Below are positions 32,701 to 42,936 of a stretch of DNA of 64,000 bases, in pieces. Location: NCBI GenBank assembly GCA_018340375.1, contig JAFFJZ010000017.1:4702001-4766000 (forward strand). Direction: 5' to 3'. Made by a program: the position numbers and the translations under genes. The DNA is from Gonatopus flavifemur. Lineage: Eukaryota; Arthropoda; Insecta; Hymenoptera; Dryinidae. Every line of letters starts with the position of its first letter. Within the stretch, counting starts at the first letter, position 1. The notes beneath the pieces were generated by a model. It was not told where the DNA came from and made no database searches. It was given only the letters and a program-made list of their open reading frames with translations.

Positions 32701-34138
32701 TACAAATATCCAATTAGAGTTGGTTAGATTCAATGGGCTATTTCAATGCAAAACTTATTAAATCTTGCTAAACATAATTGAAAACTGAACAAACTTCTAA
32801 GCAAATCCTATTCAATTTAATTTAAATAGATGTTATAAGTTTTCCTAACCAGGAATGTTCATGTGTACAAACAACTTGAGAACCAATTACTTTTTTGTAC
32901 TTTGACTAGAAATAAAAAGCAGCAGACCCTGCTAGAAATGTTCCATAGAAAACGATAGGAGAAACTTTACAGTTTTATGCAGGAAGTTTTCAACAGGGGA
33001 TTACTAGGTTGCTTCCACTCGTGTGTATGTCAGTTAATAACATACTTATATGGTATATAGAAAGTTGACTACTTGGTTTATCATAATGTTAACTACATAT
33101 AGTTATACACTGAGGAAAACAATAGTGAACGCAATTACTGACAACAGTTAGATATGTTCAAATACAATTTATGGACAGAACTTATAGAATACACGGTTCC
33201 TTCCGCTATGGGACGTTGAATGAACTGCATATTCAAATGTATCCAACCGTTGTAGGTATTTGAGACCATGATTCTCTTCACTCAGAGTGTCAATGCGCGT
33301 ATATATGCTTGTTACTCACATATCATGACCAACATAATTTGGTGAATAGTAATTTGACTATTCGGGCAATGGCTGTTTGATCATAATATATATATGTTCA
33401 ATTTTCCATTGCATAAGACACTTACTTGCAATTCGTTCCACAAAACACCAGTATTTTTCTTCAATTCCTTCTGAACTCCATTTACTCGTCCTCACTTTAT
33501 ACAACTTTACTGGATCAAAGTCTTGCAAATGAAGGGGTTTTAAATGTTTGATATTGCTTACTGGAACATTTTCTTCTATGCCATCGTCGTTATAGCGAAT
33601 ATGGGCCCACCATTGTTTCCATGAAGCCTGAACACACGGTTACAAATTTTTATGAAGTTGAGCGACGAATGATCTTCAGCAAACTCATGGATTCAAAAGT
33701 TCTTTGATACGGAATGAATAAACTGTTTATTTTATATGAAAATTTCAATGTTCAATTTCCAATATCGTGGAGTACCTCATGAGTTATTAGATATTTAATA
33801 TGATTGTGTCTAGAAATACACATACACATATTCTAATCACATTGAATAAAGAATAAGCTATCTAGCATTTTGTGAGATTCGGAACACAAAATTGGTTTTC
33901 TGGAATGTGTAAAGATTTCGGTTTTCTTGAACAAATTATATTCTGCACTGATTCCAGAATAATCAAATTATTCATGACCAAATAATATCAATATATTTTC
34001 AATTATAATTGAGTTTACTAATTTATTTTCAGTAAAAGAATTTGAAAAGCATCCAAGAAGTATATTATACTAAGTGGGTTAATTGTTGTTGACATTATAA
34101 ACCTTAAATTTAATTACCTCTGAAGCCTCCGAAGACAT
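23778..34138 (-). CDS. BEN-like domain protein, 8 exons
   Basis: The coding exons on the minus strand are 34,138-34,118; 33,627-33,426; 32,189-32,047; 31,501-30,991; 29,153-29,062; 27,003-26,814; 26,670-26,487; 23,898-23,778. Every junction is GT-AG, the phases agree throughout, and the total is 1,464 nt (487 aa and stop). Exon 2 (AHIRYNDDGIEENVPV to YWCFVERIA) resembles the small domain often found at the start of insect BEN proteins. Exon 3 is basic (HKRPRKVKRKH, a possible nuclear signal). Exon 4 ends in a coiled coil (LLRRIETLQSQLEEEKALRL). Exons 5-7 look like a BEN domain: VNLGNHIHCNVISW, LIGVFGDDAKL, RPFPRTFLQVVTVHFDKFL. BEN domains bind DNA or protein; a nuclear role is expected. The gene is divergent from the transposase. 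BEN assignment is by pattern only and moderate; the gene model is strong. Confidence 0.8.
24030..24850. mobile_element. Element with inverted arms in intron 7
   Basis: The left arm holds GAATCGTTTATTTTTGAAAC and CCCCATAACTGACA (24,112-24,145); the right arm holds TGTCAGTTATGGGGTTTTG and AAATAAACGATTC (24,787-24,822), its inverse. Between them, near 24,237, a segment rich in CGGGTA, CGGGTTACCCG and CGGGTTAACCG resembles the interior of a second inserted MITE beginning TAGGGGTGCGCGGGTATTGG. The frame at 24,431-24,637 is unrecognised. Confidence 0.55.
24941..25042. mobile_element. ~100-bp MITE, second copy of the 9473 family
   Basis: Starts ACAGCACAACGTGCCACTGG and ends CACATTGTGCTGTT; closely matches the copy at 9473-9577. 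Lies in intron 7 of the BEN-like gene. Confidence 0.8.
25392..25797. mobile_element. ~400-bp foldback element
   Basis: Long inverted arms: GTGGGGGAGGGGAAAAGTCC on the left, and its inverse beginning GACTTTTCCCCTCCCCCAC on the right. Each arm continues through ACGTAATTGAT, TGAATAATGAT and GACTTTCAATGTCTAAATGA-like segments. A second copy, split by another insertion, lies at 29,995-30,945. Confidence 0.75.
26220..26470. repeat. Imperfect ~50-bp repeats
   Basis: The phrase TTTTGCTCNGA recurs (near 26,302, 26,357 and 26,440) with intervening phrases such as CATTCTTGCTCTC. About four to five degenerate units, in intron 7 just beside the exon 7 donor. Confidence 0.45.
27328..27728. mobile_element. 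401-bp hAT-like MITE
   Basis: The inverted arms are about 75 bp, starting TAGAGAGCCTCAAGGAAGAG on the left and ending CTCTTCCTTGAGGCTCTCTA on the right. A perfect 8-bp duplication CCAAATTC flanks it (27,320-27,327 and 27,729-27,736). It lies in intron 5 of the BEN-like gene. Confidence 0.88.
28304..28405. mobile_element. ~102-bp MITE with CTAACAGCAC ends
   Basis: Termini CTAACAGCAC and GTGCTGTTAG. It contains GAAGGTTTTTAAAACGTTC and similar ACGTT-rich sequence. Related by its ends to the elements at 9473 and 24,941. Lies in intron 5. Confidence 0.7.
28495..28995. mobile_element. ~500-bp foldback element
   Basis: An inverted repeat centred near 28,745: ATTTCTCTGATTATTG, CTCTGAAAGAATTCTGACG and AACTTTGAGAAATTCTGAG face inverse counterparts such as CAGAATTTTTTCAGAGC. 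A related foldback lies at 30,225-30,780. In intron 5 of the BEN-like gene. Confidence 0.6.
29592..29986. mobile_element. ~395-bp near-perfect palindromic MITE
   Basis: Ends CTGGTAAA and TTTACCAG. Arms of about 185 bp (CCGGATAGG, GGATTTGTCGGGTCTTTATC, CCGGTTTCATCCGGATTCC, GGTTCATTCGGGAATCACGC) are almost exactly complementary around a short loop near 29,785. The high arm identity suggests recent formation. In intron 4 of the BEN-like gene. Confidence 0.85.
29995..30945. mobile_element. Second copy of the 25.4-kb foldback, split by a nested foldback
   Basis: Left arm 29,995-30,220 and right arm 30,785-30,945 match the arms of the element at 25,392-25,797 (TGGGGGAGGGGAATAG; CCGCTCCCCCACTTCC). 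Between them, 30,225-30,780 is another foldback with AAAGTCTGTACAAAATGTTC and its inverse. In intron 4. Confidence 0.65.
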
Positions 34139-34276
34139 TTTCTTTATTCAACTATTATTAATATATATACTGTAACAGTAAATGTGATCGATTAAAAATT
34201 TAACAAGTTGAACACAGATTAATACTGTACGAAGTTTTGGGAACAAAAACACATCAGAAACGAGAAACAACGAATG

Positions 34277-34311
<35 letters not shown>

Positions 34312-34872
34312 TGTCATTGGTTCCTGATGTGTTTTTGTCATTTTTATTCGTTCATGTCTGAAATTTTATGCAGGAGATATTCTGTATGATTGAATGACTT
34401 CTATTCATAGCAAACTGTTTGCCATACAATTATTCAGATGAGATTTTTCCCTTCTTGTCTGTTTTACAACGCACAATCTGAACAGTGAACGGTAGAAGAA
34501 CGAATTCCGGTTCACGAGAGGCAGCGTTGCCATTAAAATTATGATACCCGGCGTTGATTGTTCAATTCTTATAGAATCGACGATATGATTGATTAATCTA
34601 AAAGAACTGACCAATCAGCAATGCGTATTATAATTTTATTGGCATCGCTGATGAAAGGCCAGCTTTATGCGGGCCGGTGGAAACTTGATCTGTCACATAT
34701 CGGGTATCGTCGTTTGCTGAGGGTACAGCTTCATAGTGTTAGAAGATTTTGAATCCCAAGGACACTGATGTTTACAAACATTTCTTCATATATCATAAAT
34801 ACTTGAACACATTGTACGAAGATCTTCAAGTGGAATTCGTAAAATTAGATCGTTCTTAACAGAAAGTATAAA
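34139..34872. promoter_or_regulatory. Shared divergent promoter region of the two transposon genes
   Basis: A 734-bp gap between the two start codons (ATG at 34,138 on minus, ATG at 34,873 on plus). Both genes must be driven from here unless there are further upstream non-coding exons. The TA-rich tract at 34,280-34,308 is flanked by inverted AACACATCAG / CTGATGTGTT, probably a small inserted hairpin element (about 34,245-34,340). No single TATA box can be assigned with confidence. Confidence 0.5.
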
Positions 34873-37800
34873 ATGAAAAGAGGACCATACAAGCAATATT
34901 TATACAAGGATAAACCAATTCCGGAATCAACATTGCGCCGTAAAAAAAGTGTGTTACAACAACAGAAGGTGAGGAAATTACTTCAGAAGTTTATTACTTT
35001 TTCGTGTTTTACTCCATTTATTACTTTAATTACCTCATGGTGTGTACAAATTCATCAAAACATTTGATTATGTAGACTATCATGAAATAATAATTTGTAT
35101 TGTGAATGTAGGGAATGTTGATGTTAGGATTTGAATAAACACAATGAATTAGGATGGTAATGGCTTACAGCAGAATTCAAAATTAAAATGAAATATTTTT
35201 CTCACTCCACAAACAGCGTAATAAGATGTTAGATCATCTGACAGACTTCTATATAACCCAAGTAGAACACAACAGTCAAAGAAACGTCATTTTGATGTCA
35301 TTTTGACAAAAATCCGTCACAAGTCAGTCACCGTCAAAATTTTTATCAGAAATGACTGAATTTTGACGTGAACTTTTTTAGTTGAAAAAATGCATGAATC
35401 TCAAAGACGAATAACATTGCATACAACAGCTTGCAGAGAATGTTTAATTTTATTGCATATCTGAAAATAACTGAATGTTCCATTGAAATTATGACTTTTT
35501 GACATAATTTTCATTCTTCTATATTTTCAATGTAATAATAATTATATGATAATGATCATATTCCAGAATAGAAACAGATCCGAATGAATTTACATTATTT
35601 AAAGTCACAATTAAGTGCTTGGAGTTGTACCATTTTGACGTATTTTGATGACTTTGACATGACGTCAAAATTACGTTTTTTTGACTCATCTGTTCTACTT
35701 GGGAATACACTGGACTTGCGTACATACTCACCCTGGTTGAGAAAACTATTAATTCTCGCCAAATCTCACTAAATTACAGTTAAACTTGGACAATGTTCTT
35801 GGCCAAATCTCATCCGGCAACTTTCAATGAAATTTGGTCAGAAAATGAAACCCGTGAAATGGGGTGAATAGAAATAGTCTTAGAGAATAAAAAACGTAAG
35901 GGATGCTTCTTCTAAGAGTGCTTTTATTCACTCCATCGTTCCCATTCATACCATTTTGCAGTATTGCTGGTAAAGAAATACAATTAATACTATTTTCTAA
36001 AAGTGTTTCTATGTACCTCAGGTCATGGTATACGTACGTTATAAAAAATCTTTTACTTACTGGATTTTCACTTACCTTTGCGTAGAATCCATAACAGTGA
36101 ACACAGAATTATCACCCCAAAAGAACAAAAATCCGCGCATGTAGACATTCCCTGAGATTATGCGGATTTTTGTTCTCTTGAGGTCAGTGATTTAAAACGT
36201 TTACTCAGTAAATAAAGTCCGAAAGTTTCATTCTGTTAAGTAGTAACAAAAATATTGTGTTTTAGGCTGATTCACCTGGACATAAGGATCTACTAACAAC
36301 CACCGATTCGTCAAAAAACTCAGATTACTATGAACAGGTTGGATATTCTTATTCATGTTGAGTCCCAGGACTTCATTTTTCATACAATCATTAACACTGA
36401 CATTGCTAATGTCTATGTCCAGGAAGATGAAATATTCGAAGAAAACCCAAGCGATGCTTCAGACGATCAGGTACAATAATTTGAGACAATTTTGAATCAA
36501 TCTCAAAGTAAACTATTGTGTACACTATGAAAAATTTTCATGAGAAACTTTTCATACATATATGTAATAATTATTTCACGTATATGAATCCAATGAAACA
36601 TATGTGGGAATCCATTTATCTCAAATAAGAGCGAGGAATTTGTGATGCTCCGTATAGGAAAGTTCTAACCATTTTTCACTGTTCAACGGGAATACAACAT
36701 TGAAAAAATTTTGGTATACCCAGTTCGTTATTGTATTGATATTGCCCAATGTTTTATTTATTCAAAGGTAAATGATTATCATGCGTGATAAACAAAAATG
36801 AAATCATACTTTTTCACAAAATCTCAAATGTCCTCCCTCGCCACTCTTTTCGGAAACGATATAGTCAAACGAAAAATTGAGATGATGTATCTTCTTTGAA
36901 TCATGAAGAAGATGCATCAACTCATTATTCTTCGTTTCATTTAATCCTTTTCGTAAATAGTGGGGGGAAAAATTTGAAATTTCTAGAATTTATTTTTTCG
37001 ATTATAATAATCACACCAGCATGAAGTGTATTTCGAGATGAGTGGTAAGAACAATCATTTTCCCGAAGGGAACATGAAGCTTCAGCGAACGTTCAGATTA
37101 AATCTGTATAGATCGGTCCAAAGCTTCACAGGAGCTGACTTTTAGATTCACAAAGGTTTTACGAACGTTGAAATGTCCGCCTCGAAATACTTTCAAGGAA
37201 GATATATTGAACGTTGATGAAGGTTCATCGAAGGTTTGATGAAGCCTCACAAAAATATCTATACTTATATTAATTTCCATTAATTTACATGAATAATCAT
37301 TAATTATTAATGATGAAAAATTAATGGAAATTGATATAAGTATAGATATGTTTGTGAGGCTTCATCAAACCTTCATGAACGTTCAATCTATCTTCCTTGA
37401 AAGTATTTCGAGGCAGACATTTCAACGTTCGTAAAACCCTTGTGAAACGTTTGTGAATCTAAAAGTGAGCTCCTGTGAAGCTTTGGACCGATCTATATAG
37501 ATCTAATCTGAACGTTCGCTGAAGCTTCATGTTCCCTTCGGGTTATATGATATGTTCTTTTCAATGTAGTTTTTCTGATTTTTATCGTGACCCCCTATTT
37601 TTGTGAAAGTTGGTTAACCCGAATTTACGTGATTAGTAACAAACAATTTTACCTTGGAGTGAATTTATTAACAACTGATAGTTTTCATCTATTCAACAAA
37701 ATTTTGAAAATGCACTTATAGGAGATAACGAAGATTTAGCATTAATACTCAGACTCAATGTTGAACTCAATGTTTTATACGCACATTAACAGTTATTTTC

Positions 37801-40800
37801 AATTTCCAGAGTATGGATGACCAATCCTTTGGAAGTTCAAGTGGTGTTGCTGATGAGGAGGTACAATAATTTGAGACATCAGAAAAACAATAATTTGAGA
37901 AACTATAGTCGGGAACATTCAATTCGTGGATGTGGTTACTGGATCAATATCTTTGACTTCAATGAGCAATTCTTCTTTTACAACATTTTTCGGTCGAGTA
38001 CCAGATATTACATGGTGTCGATTCTTCACCTAACTCTTCGCGCCGAGGCACACAGTTGACACAGTTGTTCTGTGAGGAATGAAGACTATTGAATCATGTT
38101 ATTATTGAATATGTTCGAAAAAGAGAGAATTCCAAAATGTATCGAGGTTGCTATTTCCTTTTGAAAAATTTATCAGGGTTGAAAGCGGTCCTTGAATCCT
38201 ACTCTGCTGAAAATACTAGGCAGAACCGGACAAAAAATTGTTTTCAGGCTTAAAATGGTTTTTGTTCCAGAATATTGTCAAAAACTGACAACTTGGTTTT
38301 ATCCGGAATCACCAAACTGTAATACCCTGTTGAAAACTAACAAATATTTTCCTGTCAAGACTTGACGGGATGAAATTCCAATTTTAGTGATTCTGGACAA
38401 AGCTAGGTGAAAAATTTTGTCAATTTTTCACCGGATTTCCTGGGACGAAAACCTTTTGAAGCCTGACAAAGATGTTTTACCCTGTTCTGCCTGGCACTAT
38501 CCGCAGAGCTAACAGAATTGACCAATCCTCATTTTTGTTAACTAGTTCAACCAATAAGAGAAAATGAGAGAAAAGAAAGGAATTCAAAGACTATTGACGC
38601 TGTACAGGTTCATAGGAAGTCAAGAGTGTTTCTATTTGATTCTATAATTGTCTGAATAATTGAAATGAAATGCAGGTCTATATTTATTCAAGTATTATTC
38701 GAAATTATTTTTTAGGATGATCTGCTATACGATTTTGATTGTCCGACTTCAGAAGATGAACATCACACTTCACCAGTAGATGATCATCTCACTTCACCAG
38801 AAGATTCGTACTCTCGTCATTCCACAAATGATGTGGGAGAAGATATGGATGGAAATTCATCCTCATTGAATGAACCCTTATGTGGTTGCGTATCAACGAC
38901 AGCGGGCGACGCTTTATTAATGTGCTTGAGTTTAGGACTTCGACACAATTTTTCATGGTTAGCAATAATCGATACGCTGACAATGATCAATAAACTTTTC
39001 AATAAGGATGTTGTCAAGAACACTAAATATCACTTCATGAAGTACGTGAACTTGCAAGAAGAAAATATTATTTATCATGTATATTGTCCTTCTTGTCATA
39101 GTGATTTAGGCCCGCAAAACAATATGATGCAGCAAGGAAAATTCCATCCAACAATTGAATGCACTTGTGGTAAAGAAATAAGAAGTGGTGGTCAAGTAAC
39201 CAATTTTTTCGTGTCACTCAATTTCAAAAATCAATTGAAGGACTTCTTGGCAGATCCGGATTTTGTCAAAACCTTAGTACCAGATTTGAAAGACAAAAAC
39301 AACGTGAAGAAAATTTGGAGGATATTTATGACGGAAAGATATATAAAGCAATGAGCGTGCCTGGAGAAATTTTATCATTCCCGCACAATATGTCTGTTAC
39401 TTTTAACACCGATGGTGTCCCTATCGGAAAGTCATCTAAACAAACTATGTGGCCTATTTATTTGACCGTCAATGAACTGCCGCCACACATGAGGTCTCGT
39501 TACATGATTTTAGCGGGAATTTTCGTTGGAAACAAGGATCCTGATATGCAGATTTTTCTAAAACCTTTTGTACATGAGATGAATGAGTTAACGACAATAG
39601 GTATCGATTGGACTTTAAATGGAAATAAGATGAACAGCAAAATTATTCCCTTATGTGCATCAGTAGATTCTGTTGCCCGTTGCAAGATATTGAATATGTC
39701 ACAATTCAACGCCCATTATGGCTGCACTGTATGCTTCCAAAGGACAGAATATACTTCGAAGGGTTCAAGATTCACCGTCTCACTCAATGTTCCAGATCGA
39801 ACACATGAAGACATATTGAAAAATGCAGCTGAAGCGTATGCAAATAGAAATAATCGAAATAGAAAAGCGAGGGTTGTATATGGAGTGAAAGGCCACTCTC
39901 CAATCCATGATTTAAAATATTTTGATCTTGTACGAGGTATGGTCCCTGATTACATGCACTCGGTGCTATTGGGAAACTCACGTCATCACACGGGCATATT
40001 ATTGTCTTCATATGGAGAAGAATATTATATAGGATCGAACACTCATTTGGCTGCCATTGATGAACGATTGATGAGTATGAGACCACCTAAAACTATCACA
40101 AGAACACCAAGGAGTATTCGTGAATCAAGTCAGTGGAAAGCGTCTGAATGGAGGACATGGCTCATCATGTACAGTATACCTTGCCTTACTGGAATTTTGC
40201 CGTCAAAATATCTTTCACGCTTGGGCTTGCTTTCAGAGGCTATGAATATTTGTCTACAGTCCTCTATCTCTCCGGGTGATTTGAAAACTGTCAGAATACT
40301 CCTGTGCAGATATGTTTTTTTATATCAGGAGTATTTTGGAAAAACATCCATGGTATATAACATTCATTTGCTTCTCCATTTGGCAGATGGAATTGAAACT
40401 TGGGGACCTTTATGGACGCACAATACGTTTGCCTTTGAAAGTAAGAATAGACATCTTCTCCAACTTCAAACCAGCCCCACGTTTATTGCTCAACAAGTGG
40501 CACGAAAATTTCTTATTTTCAGAGCTCTTCCGAATCTATGCGATAAATATGAAGCTTCAGATGATACTGTACGTTTCTGCCAAGAATTGAGTAATCGGTC
40601 GTGGAAATCTTTTCGTCGAAGTGAAGGAATTATTTTGATTGGTAACGGCATTCCTCACATACTGAATATGGAGGAGCAGAATGCCTTAAACTGTCTTCAT
40701 ATTGAATATGAACAGATATTGTCATTCCAAAAAATGTTTCACTCAAATATCCGATACACGAGCAGTTCATACACCCGTGCGAAAAAAACAAATGACTCGT

Positions 40801-41081
40801 ATATTTGGATCAAAGAAGGTGTGAAGGGCAGAATTGAAAATATTTGTCAAGTTATAAACAAAACCAATGATACGGTTATCATTTTCTTTAGAGAACTGAT
40901 TGTTGAATCTCAGCCTATTATTATTGATGATTATTTAACAATGCGGCATATACAGAAAATGAATGGAAAAGGCTGTTTGAGAGGAATTAGAATCAATGAA
41001 ATTGCTGGACAAAGTTTATTTATGGATATAGTTGATAATAAATATATATGTAACATACCATATGGATGTTATGGCGATTAA
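34873..41081 (+). CDS. Tnp2/EnSpm-like transposase, 5 exons, one frameshift
   Basis: The exons are 34,873-34,968, 36,266-36,337, 36,423-36,470, 37,810-37,860 and 38,716-41,081. All junctions are GT-AG and all are phase 0. Exon 1 encodes a basic start (MKRGPYKQYLYKDKPIP); exons 2-4 encode short acidic Ser/Asp segments. Exon 5 has CxxC pairs (YCPSCH, CTCGKE), then TFNTDGVPIGKSS, MWPIYLTVNELPP, YGCTVCF, the Tnp2-type DYMHSVLLG, SMRPPKTITRTPR, YSIPCLTGILP and NIHLLLHLADGIETWGPLW. A one-base loss at about 39,303 shifts the frame (DKNN to REENLEDIYDGK). It is otherwise open for about 880 codons, so the shift may be recent or an assembly error. Acts in the nucleus to cut and move the element. Divergent from the BEN-like gene. 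Confidence 0.8.
35257..35703. mobile_element. ~447-bp hairpin MITE in transposase intron 1
   Basis: Ends CCCAAGTAGAACA and TGTTCTACTTGGG. The arms are rich in GTCAAAAT / ATTTTGAC, with TTTTGACGT palindromes. Target duplication not resolved. Confidence 0.75.
36105..36185. repeat. Small hairpin in intron 1
   Basis: AAGAACAAAAATCCGC and its inverse GCGGATTTTTGTTCT are separated by about 30 bp. Confidence 0.55.
36833..36965. mobile_element. ~130-bp hairpin in transposase intron 3
   Basis: The left arm ACGAAAAATTGAGATGATG with TCTTC and the right arm CATCAACTCATTATTCTTCG are inverted around a short loop, bounded by CCTCGCCACTCTTTT and TAGTGGGG-like ends. Confidence 0.5.
37062..37542. mobile_element. 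481-bp near-perfect palindromic MITE in intron 3
   Basis: Ends CCCGAAGGGAACATGAAGC and GCTTCATGTTCCCTTCGGG. Arms of about 215 bp are nearly identical, with an AATTAATGAT-rich loop around 37,300. The arms carry repeated GAACGTT and AAGCTTCA motifs. Confidence 0.85.
38217..38494. mobile_element. ~278-bp hairpin MITE in intron 4
   Basis: Ends AGGCAGAACCGG and CCCTGTTCTGCCT. The arms pair through GTTTTCAGGCTTAAAATGG and CCTTTTGAAGCCTGACAAAG. Confidence 0.65.
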
Positions 41082-41708
41082 TTACATGAAATGAAAAATT
41101 AATGATTAAAAAAAAATCTGTAATTTTCTCAATTGACGCCATAATTTTTAGAAATTAATAAATATTTCATAAAATGTGAAAATTTGTTCAATTTGATGAA
41201 TTTTAATAATTCCTTACCCTATTTCTATTGAGATTTATTCATTGATTAATATTCACCTATTTACCTATACTAAACCACTCTCATATACAATGGAAATAAT
41301 ACATACACTGAAAAAAAGGTGGGTACAGACAACGGTGATATAGTTGATTCAACAGTAGAATACGATTGGATATGTTCAACTGAATCTGACTGTTTCCCCA
41401 ACTACATGCACTGTTGACTCAACTACATGCAGTTGAATCAACTATCATGGTGTCAAGTCAACGATTATACTGTCAATCTGACCGTATATTCGTTGACTTG
41501 ACTATGATATTCAGTTACACTAACAACAAAATATAATTGATTTTCGATGAAATTTTTTTTTTCAATTTTGGTTGTATTTGAAGGCATCATCGAGTGTTGA
41601 CTGGAATCATAAAAGTGTTGTTCTTCGTTGTTTAAAAAATATCAATAAATTAAAATTTGTGTATATATAGCTTTCTTCGTGCTCATTACCTATCTGGCAT
41701 GTTATCGT
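41082..41708. other. Downstream region of transposase
   Basis: The 3' UTR presumably lies here (an AATTAATAAATATTTC stretch occurs near 41,153). From about 41,309 a CACTGAAAAAAAGG terminus and repeated AGTTGATTCAAC / AACTACATG phrases suggest a decayed MITE to about 41,530. Confidence 0.4.
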
Positions 41709-42296
41709 AGGCGTCCTGTACAGGTTGTCTTAGAATTCATCATTCGCCTTTTCACAGCATATTCTGCAGCCAAAATGCAATCAATCATTTCCCGTTTGAA
41801 AAATTTGTTTGACGCTCAGTTTTGGAGATATGAGCATTTTTAGATTTTTTTTCAAATCCGAATCACTCACAGGCACTATGCGCTACATACTTGGGCTTGG
41901 CACCATTTGCTAAGTTGGAAAAGGGCGGATCTGTAAAAAAAAAATTAAGCTGTTCCATCATTTTTAGCTCCAAAATGATAGCGGTTTGAAATTTTTGAGC
42001 TTCTAGCCAATCAGAATTCAGCAACTTCAAATCGTTATAGCTCCGGAACTAAAAATGATAAAATAGTTTGATTTTTTTCCACAGATCCGCTGTTTCCCAA
42101 CTTAGGAATGGTTCGAATTCAAGCATGTAACCCACAATGCCTTTGAATGATTTGGATTTGAAAAAATCTAAAAATGTTCATATCTCTAAAACTGAGCGTA
42201 AAAATTTTTTCAAGCGGAAATTATTGCATTTTGGCTGCAGGATATGGTGTCAAAAGGCGAATGATGAATTCTGAAACCCTGCACATGTACAGGCCT
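41709..42296. mobile_element. ~590-bp foldback element
   Basis: The left arm has GAATTCATCATTCGCCTTTT and TGCAGCCAAAATGCAAT; the right arm has ATTGCATTTTGGCTGCA and AAAAGGCGAATGATGAATTC. The arms pair through most of their ~280-bp length. Confidence 0.75.
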
Positions 42297-42719
42297 ATAT
42301 ATAAGTATAAAGATTTTCTTTCTTTCTCTCTCTCTTGCAGATATAAATGAATAAATTTCATGTATACTTATGTACATAAATTCGTAATTATATTTTGAAT
42401 ATGGAATTATGTAAGTGAACAACTAGTATCAAGGATTTAAAATAATCTATATGAAAATTCTAACCTCAAAATAATACAGTTCTCAAACAATGAATACACA
42501 CGGCATGTAGCAAAAAAGTCAAGAAATCAATACATGAACGAAATAAATATACATTTATATCTATATACACATATATTCGTAACTGTATCTTGAACAGCAA
42601 TAAAACTCTTGTAATCATCAATCGGTGTAATAGGTATAAATCAACCTCAAAATAATATGATTTTCAATCAATCAAAACACAGGCACAATAAGATCCTATA
42701 AGCGTTCGAAAACCTAAAC
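42297..42719. other. Non-coding AT-rich right end of transposon
   Basis: No supported gene. Includes a TCTTTCTTTCTCTCTCTC tract near 42,315 and two phrases around ATATACATATATT. Confidence 0.35.
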
Positions 42720-42936
42720 AGAACATCACAAACGCATGAACGTCAGGAAAGAGTTACGGAAGAGTTGGAGGAGAATGCTCAGTGAAAAGGGTGCGTTGAA
42801 CGTTCAATGAAGAGTGATGGCACGCTTGTAAATATTTGACATAGAGTCATTTGGCGGGCGAAACTTTTTCCAAACGCTCCTGTCGCTTTATCGCACGCTT
42901 TGACGGTGTTTCAAGCACGTTCGATTTTTACCAGGG
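42720..42936 (-). promoter_or_regulatory. Right terminal and subterminal repeat region of the transposon
   Basis: Carries the terminal ACCAGGG, two exact GCACGCTT motifs (42,820-42,827 and 42,893-42,900, the inverse of AAGCGTGC) and degenerate versions near 42,790, 42,873 and 42,912. GTCATTTGGCGGG at 42,846-42,858 is shared with the left end. Candidate binding region for an element-encoded protein. Confidence 0.6.

Larger units (their letters stand above)
22404..42936. mobile_element. 20.5-kb two-gene DNA transposon (BEN-like gene plus Tnp2-like transposase)
   Basis: The inverted termini are CCCTGGTGAAAATGAAGCG on the left and, read inward on the other strand, CCCTGGTAAAAATCGAACG on the right. 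AA at 22,402-22,403 and 42,937-42,938 is the 2-bp TSD, deduced by comparison with the empty site near 22,001 (GGGGCAGTAACTCATGG). AAGCGTGC occurs at 22,418, 22,528, 22,596 and 22,628, and in inverted orientation (GCACGCTT) at 42,820 and 42,893. GTCATTTGGCGGG is shared at 22,511 and 42,846. Inside lie two divergent spliced genes. Clustered subterminal motifs plus a short TSD recall En/Spm-type elements, but the termini are not CACTA. Many MITEs sit in the introns. Confidence 0.85.

Noticed and set aside
34246..34345. TA repeat as a TATA-box array for the divergent genes
   Set aside because: The TA tract is the loop of a small inverted repeat (AACACATCAG / CTGATGTGTT) and is more simply explained as an inserted hairpin with a microsatellite core.
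39304..39354. A further intron at GTGAAG (39,304) explaining the transposase frame change
   Set aside because: The downstream frame is already conserved (REENLEDIYDGK) from the next bases, leaving no room for an intron; a one-base loss is simpler.
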